From the NCBI GenBank assembly GCA_020847415.1, contig JADLBZ010000090.1, forward strand, positions 1 to 34,841: a stretch of 34,841 bases of DNA, given 5' to 3'. This stretch comes from Planctomycetota bacterium (GTDB taxonomy: Bacteria; Planctomycetota; UBA8742; UBA2392). Under the pieces are notes generated by a model that was given only the letters and a program-made list of their open reading frames with translations, had not been told where the DNA came from and made no database searches. Of the stretch, positions 8,606-15,214 are shown one piece after another. The first letter of the stretch is position 1, and every line of letters starts with the position of its first letter. A program made the translations under genes and the position numbers.

Positions 8606-9844
8606 TTACCCGCAGTGGTTGCCGTCCAGGGCCGCCGGGTCCACCCCGGCGGGCACGTGCATGCGCGCCAGGCCGCCCTCGCTGGTCTCGCGGTAGCGCT
8701 CCTGCATGTCTTCGCCCGTGGCCTTCATGGTACGCACCACGGTGTCGAAGGGGATCTCGTGGCTGCCGTCCGAGAGCAGCGCGTAATCGGCGCAGTCCAC
8801 GGCGCGCATGGCGCCCACGGCGTTGCGCTCAATGCACGGGATCTGCACCAGCCCCGCCACCGGGTCGCAGGTCAGGCCCAGGTGGTGCTCGATGCCCATC
8901 TCGGCCGCGTACTCGATCTGCGCCGCGGTGCCGCCCATCATCTGGGTTGCCGCCGCAGCCGCCATGCTGCAGGCGGTGCCCACTTCGCCCTGGCAGCCCA
9001 CCGCGGCGCCCGAGATGCTGGCGTTGGTCTTGACCAGGTTGCCCACCAGGCCGGCCGTGGCCATGGCGCGGATGACCGCCTTGTCGTCCACGTTCAGCAC
9101 CTCGCGCAGATAGCGCAGCACCGCCGGCACCACGCCGCAGGCGCCGCAGGTGGGCGCGGTCACCACCGTGCCGCCCGACGCGTTCTCTTCGCTTACAGCC
9201 AGCGCGTAGGCAGTCAGCAGCCCCGTGCGTTGCAGCGGGCCGGGGCGGCCCTTGGCCTGCTGGTGGTGGCGGTGGGCCTTGCGGCGCAGCTTCAGTGCAC
9301 CCGGCAGCACGCCGTGGCCCTCAATGCCGCGCTCGATGGCCTCCTGCATGGCCTGCCAGCAACGGGCCAGATAGTCCCAGACCTCGCGGCCTTCGCACTG
9401 CTCGACGTACTTCCACAGCGGCGCGTTGTGCTTCTCGGCCCAGGCCAGCAGCTCTTTCATGGTCTGCAGCGGGTACACCGAGGCCGCGGTCGCGCTTGCG
9501 CCGTCTTCCATCAACGCCCCGCCGCCCACGCTGTAGACTCGCCAGCTTGCGCCCGCGCTGCCGGTGTCGTCCAGCGCCTCAAAGAGCATGCCGTTGGGGT
9601 GCAGGGGCAGGCGCTCCCTGGCGCGCCACTGCAGGTCCAGCTTGCGCCGCGCAAACACCTGCTGGATGGCGACGTCGGTCAGGTGGCCCTTGCCGGTGGC
9701 AGCGAGGCTGCCGTACAGGGTCACGCGGTAGGAAGCGGCGGCCCCGTGGCGGGCCAGGAACTGCTCGGCGGCGCGCTTGGGGCCCATGGTGTGGCTGGCC
9801 GAGGGCCCGGCGCCGATACGGTAAAGCTCGCGAAGGGATTCCAT
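8606..9844 (-). CDS. sdaA: L-serine dehydratase (iron-sulfur type, single chain)
   Basis: L-serine ammonia-lyase, which converts L-serine to pyruvate and ammonia in the cytoplasm using an oxygen-sensitive [4Fe-4S] cluster. The 412-residue chain has the N-terminal regulatory half (SLRELYRIGAGPSASHTMGP) and the catalytic half (TAPTCGACGVVPAVL, GCQGEVGTACSMAAAA, GLTCDPVAGLVQIPC). Cys284, Cys326 and Cys337 have the 42- and 11-residue spacings I recall for the cluster ligands of the Legionella enzyme. The protein ends in NHCG, so Cys411 is penultimate, as expected for the C-terminal tail cysteine that caps the cluster when substrate is absent. I chose the ATG at 9844 because family homology begins there; an in-frame TTG at 9862 would add six residues. 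It lies 63 bp after the PAAR gene on the same strand, so T6SS read-through is possible, but its job is metabolic. Confidence 0.95.
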   Translation of the reverse strand: MESLRELYRIGAGPSASHTMGPKRAAEQFLARHGAAASYRVTLYGSLAATGKGHLTDVAIQQVFARRKLDLQWRARERLPLHPNGMLFEALDDTGSAGASWRVYSVGGGALMEDGASATAASVYPLQTMKELLAWAEKHNAPLWKYVEQCEGREVWDYLARCWQAMQEAIERGIEGHGVLPGALKLRRKAHRHHQQAKGRPGPLQRTGLLTAYALAVSEENASGGTVVTAPTCGACGVVPAVLRYLREVLNVDDKAVIRAMATAGLVGNLVKTNASISGAAVGCQGEVGTACSMAAAAATQMMGGTAAQIEYAAEMGIEHHLGLTCDPVAGLVQIPCIERNAVGAMRAVDCADYALLSDGSHEIPFDTVVRTMKATGEDMQERYRETSEGGLARMHVPAGVDPAALDGNHCG

Positions 9845-9907
9845 GGTGTGGTGACGCGTCAACAGTCCGGCCCGGCCGCGCCAGCGTAGTGCGCGGGCCG
9901 CCGCTGT

Positions 9908-10318
9908 CTACGGGGAGACCAGCACCTTGACCTGGCTGGGGGCAATCTGCGCGCCGGCGGGCATGTTGGCGTTGCTGCCGTTGTGTGCCGTCATCGAGGT
10001 GATGTAGCAGGCTGCCTTGCCTTCCACTTTCACCTTGGTGCTGCCCATCTTGTAGATCACTTCACCCTGGAACTTGTTGGACACCACGCCGCCCAGCGTG
10101 CCGGCCTCGTCGCCCGAGGACATGGGGATCTTGGTGTTCACCAGGATGGCGGGAAAGCCGTCCACCTTGGCGCGGGTGGAGACGCCGCTGCCGGCTTGCA
10201 TGGGCATGGCGATGTTGGGGTAGGGTATGGGCACGGGCGGCGCCGGGGGCGCCGGCGTCTTGCACACGTCGGGCATGGCAAAGCACTGGCCGCCTGCCTT
10301 GGAAGATGCCGGAAACAT
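9908..10318 (-). CDS. PAAR-like T6SS spike tip protein (DUF4150)
   Basis: A 136-residue protein that starts with FPASSKAGGQCFAMPDVCKT and a proline-rich PPAPPVPIPYPNIA, the usual opening of DUF4150 PAAR-like proteins. Later segments (VNTKIPMSSGDEAGTLGG, KVKVEGKAACYITSMTAHNG) are also typical. PAAR proteins cap VgrG as a sharpened cone, often with a zinc ion; candidate ligands are Cys12, Cys19, the late Cys and the two His near the C-terminus, although I cannot confirm the metal site. The chain ends with the domain, so no toxin is fused. It is the last gene of the T6SS run, separated from the DUF3540 gene by a 147-bp inverted-repeat element. The start is supported by an AGGA six bases upstream. 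Confidence 0.88.
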   Translation of the reverse strand: MFPASSKAGGQCFAMPDVCKTPAPPAPPVPIPYPNIAMPMQAGSGVSTRAKVDGFPAILVNTKIPMSSGDEAGTLGGVVSNKFQGEVIYKMGSTKVKVEGKAACYITSMTAHNGSNANMPAGAQIAPSQVKVLVSP

Positions 10319-10334
10319 GGTCTTTCCTTTCCGC

Positions 10335-10481
10335 TAGCAGGCCGTTGAAGAAGTCGCCGTTGGCGCCTACCTCAACGGAAAGCAACTGCCCGGCTCGCGG
10401 CGTGAAGCCGCTCGCCGACCGGCCCGTGCAGCCGCGCGGGCCGGGCAGGGCGTTGAAAAGGACTTTTTCAACGCCCTGCTA
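10335..10481. mobile_element. MITE-like element with 21-bp terminal inverted repeats
   Basis: The left end (10335-10355) reads TAGCAGGCCGTTGAAGAAG plus TC. The reverse complement of the right end (10461-10481) differs from it at only 2 of 21 positions. The 147-bp interior is too short to code for a transposase and has its own inverted repeats (CTGCCCGGC at 10386-10394 with GCCGGGCAG at 10440-10448, and GCGGC/GCCGC). The right end supplies the TAG stop of the DUF3540 gene, and the left end lies directly upstream of the PAAR gene's ribosome binding site. CTAG and CTAA flank the two ends, which would suit a TA- or YTAR-targeting transposase acting in trans; no exact target duplication is visible. 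Confidence 0.6.
10445..10479. other. Perfect 15-bp stem-loop at the end of the DUF3540 gene
   Basis: GCAGGGCGTTGAAAA (10445-10459) pairs perfectly with 10465-10479 across a 5-base loop. The stem overlaps the DUF3540 stop codon and forms one end of the inverted-repeat element. On the minus strand it could slow RNA polymerase or protect the upstream mRNA, but no T-run follows, so it is not a textbook intrinsic terminator. Confidence 0.5.
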
Positions 10482-11003
10482 ACCCAAATGAATCCGCTCG
10501 CCGTTCACGCTCACATCCTTGGCGGCGCGAATGTGCCTGGCATTCGCACGCTCATAGGCATCGCCCTGCACCACCGTGTGGGTGCGCCCGGCCCGCAACT
10601 GGAACAGTTCCTTCACCCAGCGCGCAGCCTGCCCGAACTTCTCCACGGCATGGCGCGCCAGCAGCTCCAGCCGCCCGGCCGTCACCTTTACCTGCGGCGC
10701 CTGCAGCTCAATGCCGCGCCCAGCCGCCAGCGTGATGCTGCCGTGGGGCGCATTCAGGCTGACATCCGCCGGGAAACTGAACGCCGAGTCGCCGCGGCCC
10801 TGCAGCACGCCAATCACGTACAGCGCCTCATCCTGGGCAATCACCAGCACCATGTCGCCAGCCGCGGGCCGGTATGGAAAGGCCAGCGCGTTTACAGCCG
10901 CTGCCTCGCGGCCCTCGTGCTGCACGCGCAGGCGCGGGCCTTCAATGGCCAGCACCAGGGCAGGGCCCAGGCGGGGTGCGGCGATGGTTGCAGTGTCAGT
11001 CAT
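10479..11003 (-). CDS. DUF3540 T6SS accessory protein
   Basis: A 174-residue protein. The first half has short beta strands (LVLAIEGPRLRVQHEG, GDMVLVIAQDEALYVIGVLQ) like an OB-type domain, and the second half turns into VgrG/gp5-like strands (VSLNAPHGSITLAAGRGIEL, QAPQVKVTAGRLELLA), ending in RAAKDVSVNGERIHLG. This matches the DUF3540 family, which occurs beside DUF2169, pentapeptide and DUF4150 genes in T6SS loci. Its role is not established as far as I know; position and gp5-like strands suggest it helps build or load the spike. It lies 20 bases after the pentapeptide gene. The ATG is preceded by AGGAAGAG. The stop codon TAG is formed by the end of the downstream inverted-repeat element, so the native C-terminus may once have been different. 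Confidence 0.78.
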   Translation of the reverse strand: MTDTATIAAPRLGPALVLAIEGPRLRVQHEGREAAAVNALAFPYRPAAGDMVLVIAQDEALYVIGVLQGRGDSAFSFPADVSLNAPHGSITLAAGRGIELQAPQVKVTAGRLELLARHAVEKFGQAARWVKELFQLRAGRTHTVVQGDAYERANARHIRAAKDVSVNGERIHLG

Positions 11004-11023
11004 GGTTCTCTTCCTTCTTGCTG

Positions 11024-12934
11024 TCAGGCCTTTGCCGGCTTGAAATTCTCGGCTTCCAACTGGTCCGGGTCCGTGCGCTTGACCAGCTTCTGGTTGGCGC
11101 GGTCGTAGCGGGCGCCGGTGTCCAGCGCCGCGTGCAGGTTCGCACCCAGCAGGTCGGCCCCCGTGAAATCCGCCAGTTCCAGCCGCGCGTGCGCCAGGAT
11201 CGCGTAGTGCAGCCGCGCCCCGGCAAACTTCGCCTGAGGGGCCTTCACGGCCTCCAGCACGGCTTCGCGCAGGTCGGCCTGTTCAAAGTCGGCCCCGGCG
11301 GCGGCTGTGGCGGCGAAGCTGGCCATGCGCAGCCCGGCACCGGCCAGAATTGCGCCGGCCATGTCGGCTCCGTCAAAGGTGGCGCCCAGCAGGGCAGCGC
11401 CCGCCAGGCGGGCCTTGGGCAGCCTGGCATCCTTGAACGACGCCTGGGTCAACTCAGCGCCGGAGAGGTCCGTGGCAGAAAGGTCCGCGCCCGTGAAGTC
11501 GCAGCGGGCAAAGCTGCCGCGCTTGAGGTCCATCCCGGCAAGGACCGACTTGCGAAAGCTGCACTTCTCAAACACGCCGCCCGCCAGCCCCACCGAGCGC
11601 AGGTCGGTTTCATCAAGGCCCGTGCCGGTCACCTTCGCGCCGGCCAGTGAGGCACCTTCCAGTTTGGCGCCGTCCACGGTGGCCTCAAAGATCACCGCGT
11701 CGCGAAGCACCGCCCGGCGCAAGTCCGCCTGCAGGAACACGGCATCGCGCAACGACGCGCCGGTGAAGTCCGCGCCCTCGGCCTGGGCCTGGCTGAAGTC
11801 GGCAGTGTCAAGTTTGGCACCGCGCAAGTTGGCCCCGCCCAGCCTGGCCCCCAGGAAGTCCGCCCCGGTCAGGTCCTGTCCTGCGAAGTTGAAGCGCGTC
11901 AGGTCAGTCCCTTCAAACACGCACCCTGCCAGCACTGCCCCGGCAAAGTCCACTCCCGCCAGCAGCGCCTCACTGAACTGCGCCTCGCGCAGGTCACAAC
12001 CGGTAAACTTCTGCCCGGCCAGGTCGCAGCGGTTGAATTCGGCCTGCGTCAGCAGGGCATCTTGAAACGCCACGCCCTTGAGGTTCGCGCTGCCGAAGCG
12101 CGCGGCAGTCAGCGTCGCACCCGAGAAGTCGGCCCCGGAAAGGTCCGCTTCCTCCAAGTCCGCCCCGGTCAGCGTGGACTTGCTGAACTTGGAGCCCGCC
12201 AGCCTGCAGCGGCGGAACACACAGCCGTCCAGGGCGCGGCTGGCAAGATCGGCGGCGCCGAAGGTGCTGTTGGCGAAGCTGCCCTCGACGCGGGCCGGCC
12301 AGTCGTTGATGCCCGAGTAGTCGCCGTCATCGGCGATCACACGCTGCAGGGCGGCACCGGCCAGTTGGCACCCGGTCCACACGCCGCCGATCATGACCAC
12401 GTCGGCCAGCACCGCCTCGCGCAGGTCGGCGCGATCCGCCGCGGCAAAGTTCAGCGTGGCACCGGTGAGGTCCGCCCCGCGAAGGGAGGCGCCCGCCAGT
12501 TCGCACTGGTCCAGGCCCGCCTCGCGCAGGTTGGCGCCGTCCAGCCGGGCACCCGAAAGACTGCTCGTCTCCAGGCCGGCACCGGACAGGTTGGCCCCGC
12601 TGAAATCCGCCCTGGCGGCAGACAGGCCGGGGGCATTCAACGCTGGGGCGTTCAGGTTCGCGGCCTTGGCGTCGTCCAGCCGGCAGTCGGACAGCACTGC
12701 ACCCGACAGGTTGGCGCCGACCAGCTTCGCACCGCCCAGGTCACAGACAAACAGCCGCGCCCCGGAAAGGTCCGCGCCGGAAAGGTCCGCGTTGCGCAGG
12801 TTGCAGCGCACGAGGGTGGCACCGCCCAGGCGCGCTCCCTTAAGGTTGTCGCTGGAAAGCTCCAACCCATCCAGGGTCACGCCCTTCAGGTCGGCGCCGG
12901 AGGCAAGCTTGGCCAGCAGTTCGTCGCGCGTCAT
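11024..12934 (-). CDS. Pentapeptide-repeat protein of the T6SS spike module
   Basis: A 636-residue protein made almost wholly of A(D/N)LXX pentapeptide repeats, for example GADLSGADLSGARL, from about residue 15 to 610. Such repeats fold as a right-handed quadrilateral beta-helix, so the molecule should be a long rigid rod. The region near 200-225 (ADDGDYSGINDWPARVEGS) interrupts the pattern and may form a loop. It ends with RYDRANQKLVKRTDPDQL and a short lysine-containing tail. There is no signal peptide or membrane segment. The ATG comes 3 bases after the stop of the DUF2169 gene, so the two are probably co-translated. The family is common in DUF2169/DUF3540/DUF4150 clusters; whether it is an adaptor, a structural spike part or an exported protein cannot be told here. 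Confidence 0.85.
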   Translation of the reverse strand: MTRDELLAKLASGADLKGVTLDGLELSSDNLKGARLGGATLVRCNLRNADLSGADLSGARLFVCDLGGAKLVGANLSGAVLSDCRLDDAKAANLNAPALNAPGLSAARADFSGANLSGAGLETSSLSGARLDGANLREAGLDQCELAGASLRGADLTGATLNFAAADRADLREAVLADVVMIGGVWTGCQLAGAALQRVIADDGDYSGINDWPARVEGSFANSTFGAADLASRALDGCVFRRCRLAGSKFSKSTLTGADLEEADLSGADFSGATLTAARFGSANLKGVAFQDALLTQAEFNRCDLAGQKFTGCDLREAQFSEALLAGVDFAGAVLAGCVFEGTDLTRFNFAGQDLTGADFLGARLGGANLRGAKLDTADFSQAQAEGADFTGASLRDAVFLQADLRRAVLRDAVIFEATVDGAKLEGASLAGAKVTGTGLDETDLRSVGLAGGVFEKCSFRKSVLAGMDLKRGSFARCDFTGADLSATDLSGAELTQASFKDARLPKARLAGAALLGATFDGADMAGAILAGAGLRMASFAATAAAGADFEQADLREAVLEAVKAPQAKFAGARLHYAILAHARLELADFTGADLLGANLHAALDTGARYDRANQKLVKRTDPDQLEAENFKPAKA

Positions 12935-12937
12935 GGG

Positions 12938-15190
12938 CTATTTCCCCGCCAGCTTGGTGGCTTTCAGGTTGGCCCCGGCGAAGTCCGCCCCCTGGGTGTT
13001 GGCGTCCAGGAACTCGGCTTCATAGAAATTGGAAGCCTGGAACTGCCCCCCCCGCAGGTCGGTCTGTTCCAGCAGCGCGCGCAGAAAGTTGGCGTTGCCG
13101 CCCTTTGCCCCGGCCAGCACCGCGCGCCGCAGGTTGGCCTCAGAAAGGTCCGCGCCAAAGAAGCGCGCACCCGTGAGGTCCGAGCCGGGGAACTGGGCGC
13201 GACGCAGGTCCGCCCCGGCAAAGTCTGCCCCCAGCAGCCGCGAGCGCTCGAACACCGCGCCTTCCGCCTGCACGCCGGCAAAGGCGGCCTCGCTGAAGTC
13301 CGCGCCGTCGCTGCCACGCAGGCCCGTCAGCACGGCTCCCGCGAACTTCGCCCCCTTGGCGGCGGCACCGTCCAATGCAGCGTCCGGCAGCTCGGCCTTG
13401 CTGAAGTCCGCCCCGGTCAGGTCCGCCTCGGCAAACACGGCGGCGGGCCACTTGCCGCCCGCAAACACGGCGCCCGGCGCCTTCAGGCCGGTGCAGATCG
13501 CTTCGCTTCCCTGGGCGCCTGAGAAGTCTGCCTTGGCGGCCTTTACGCCCGATAGCACGGCGTTGTCCAGCACCGCGTTCTTGAGCATGGCGTGCTCCAG
13601 GCTTGCCCCGGTCAGGTCCGCGCCGGACAGGTCCGCCCCGGTCAGGTCCGCGCCGGAAAGGTCCGCCCCCGACAGCACGGCATCGCCCAGCTTGGCGCCC
13701 GACAGCCGCGCCCCGCGCAGCTTGGCGCCGTTCAGGTACGCCTCGCGCAGGTCCGCCCCGCTGAGGTCCTGGTTCGAAAGGTCCGCGCCCGAGAAGTCGC
13801 CCCCTTTGCCTTCGCCGCTGCGGGCAATAGCCGCCAGCGACTGCGGCGCAGCCTTGGCCGGCGCGGCTGCAGCGCGCAGGGCCTCTGCCACATCGTCATC
13901 CAGCAGCGAGGACAAATTAGCCCCTGAGGTCGCCGGCACTTTCAGGCCCTCGGCCTTGGCCTGCGCCAGCGCCTGCGAAAGCTCAGCCACCAGTTGCTCG
14001 AACTTCGGGGCAGGCGGCGCCCCGGCCGGCAGCTTCAGTCCCGCTGCAGCCGCTTCGGTGGCGGCCTGGGCCTCGGCCTGTTCTGCCAGCTTGTCGGCCT
14101 TGGCGAAGTCCGCCTCCAGCGCGGCTTTCTCGGCTGCGGGGTCCATGCCCGCTTCTTCGGGTTCTTCGGCGGGCTCGGCGGGCTCCTCCAACAGAGGCAA
14201 CAGGGCCTGCGCCGGGGCGGCTGAGCTGCCCAGGGCCTCCGAGACAATCAGGATGTCGCGGGCTTCGTCCCAGTCTGTGCCCGCGATGTTGACCACGCCG
14301 CGCCAGAGCAGCGTGATCTCTGCCTTGTGCGCGTCCACAAACAGCGTGTCCAGGTTCATGGGGGCCTCGCGCAGCCGCAATTCGTCGCCCTCGCGCAGCA
14401 ACACGCGCACGCGCAGGCCCGGCAGGCGGGTGCGGAACAGCGGCTGTTCGGGCCGCAGGTTCTCCAGCACCACTTCTTCGTCGCCGCGCAGGAAGCCCTC
14501 AATCTGCTGGTCTTCCGGCGCCGCGTTGAAGTAGGTCCAGTCGAAGTCCTTGGGCTGGGCGGGCCAGCGCTCCTTCAGCCAACGGTTATCGCAGGTGCCC
14601 TGTTTGCCGCGGCGCAGCTTCCAGGTGCGGTGAATGGGCCCGAAGCCCGCCGGCTGCGGGCGATCGCGGCGGCCGCCAATGAGGTGGCCCGGCAGTTCAA
14701 TGTTGGGCAGCAGGTCGTCGTCCACGCCTTTTCCGGCGGGGTTGGCCTCGAAGCCGGGCCCCCCCAGGGCGTGCGCCCAGGTGATGTCCACGCGCGTAAA
14801 CGGCTGCGGCTCGGTCATGCGCGCCGAGAGCAGGCTGCGCTGCCAGCCGCGATTGCCGATGCAGGCCAGCGCCTTGGACCACCCGCCCACGGCAAACTTG
14901 ACGCCGCACACGGGCAGCGGCTTGCCCCCCGGCGTGTGGCAGGCACCGGCCAGCAGCACATCGGTGCGGGGCTTGAACAACGCCAGGTCGGCGTCGTAGA
15001 GGGCTTCAGGGCGCTCGGTGGCGGAGAGGACGTCGCCTTCCAGGGCCGGCTGGGCGGGCAGGGGCTCGCAGATGCCGCCGTCCACCATGCGAAAAGCGGC
15101 CTTGACCACCAGGGTGGCAGTGTGGGCGGGGTGGTTCACGCGGCCGGTGAGAAAGCCGAACGTGAACGGGGTGCGGTTGCGGATCTCCAT
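12938..15190 (-). CDS. DUF2169 protein with C-terminal pentapeptide repeats
   Basis: A 750-residue protein with three parts. Residues 1-317 are a DUF2169 domain: IRNRTPFTFGFLTGRVNHP, a CHTPGGKP motif, VGGWSKAL and FDWTYFNAAPEDQQI. Residues about 318-465 are a low-complexity Ala/Glu/Lys-rich linker with likely helical segments. Residues 465-750 are pentapeptide repeats beginning GGDFSGADLSNQDLSGADL. DUF2169 is found almost only near T6SS vgrG and PAAR genes and has been proposed to act as a loading adaptor. I chose the ATG at 15190, which has AGGA seven bases upstream and starts exactly at the domain; a GTG at 15211 would add MQRQDGG. The gene follows vgrG with a 24-base gap. Confidence 0.85.
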   Translation of the reverse strand: MEIRNRTPFTFGFLTGRVNHPAHTATLVVKAAFRMVDGGICEPLPAQPALEGDVLSATERPEALYDADLALFKPRTDVLLAGACHTPGGKPLPVCGVKFAVGGWSKALACIGNRGWQRSLLSARMTEPQPFTRVDITWAHALGGPGFEANPAGKGVDDDLLPNIELPGHLIGGRRDRPQPAGFGPIHRTWKLRRGKQGTCDNRWLKERWPAQPKDFDWTYFNAAPEDQQIEGFLRGDEEVVLENLRPEQPLFRTRLPGLRVRVLLREGDELRLREAPMNLDTLFVDAHKAEITLLWRGVVNIAGTDWDEARDILIVSEALGSSAAPAQALLPLLEEPAEPAEEPEEAGMDPAAEKAALEADFAKADKLAEQAEAQAATEAAAAGLKLPAGAPPAPKFEQLVAELSQALAQAKAEGLKVPATSGANLSSLLDDDVAEALRAAAAPAKAAPQSLAAIARSGEGKGGDFSGADLSNQDLSGADLREAYLNGAKLRGARLSGAKLGDAVLSGADLSGADLTGADLSGADLTGASLEHAMLKNAVLDNAVLSGVKAAKADFSGAQGSEAICTGLKAPGAVFAGGKWPAAVFAEADLTGADFSKAELPDAALDGAAAKGAKFAGAVLTGLRGSDGADFSEAAFAGVQAEGAVFERSRLLGADFAGADLRRAQFPGSDLTGARFFGADLSEANLRRAVLAGAKGGNANFLRALLEQTDLRGGQFQASNFYEAEFLDANTQGADFAGANLKATKLAGK
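13611..13670 (-). repeat. Near-perfect 15-bp tandem repeat inside the pentapeptide region
   Basis: Four 15-bp units in a row, each encoding one pentapeptide (GADLS or GADLT). Units 1 (13611-13625) and 3 (13641-13655) are identical, as are the 17 bases beginning each 30-bp pair. The DNA identity is higher than in the rest of the pentapeptide region and suggests recent slippage or unit duplication. Confidence 0.7.
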
Positions 15191-15214
15191 GCCGCCGTCC
15201 TGTCGTTGCACTTG

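Noticed and set aside
10445-10479. Intrinsic terminator ending the T6SS operon before the PAAR gene
   Set aside because: The stem is perfect but no T-run follows on the minus strand, and the PAAR gene has its own good ribosome binding site directly beyond the element.
11307-13522. Plus-strand Ser/Ala/Arg-rich frames opposite the pentapeptide genes
   Set aside because: Their periodic composition simply reflects the complement of the 15-bp pentapeptide repeats.
13611-13670. CRISPR-like array or satellite
   Set aside because: The 15-bp units have no spacers and translate directly into pentapeptide repeats of the DUF2169 protein.
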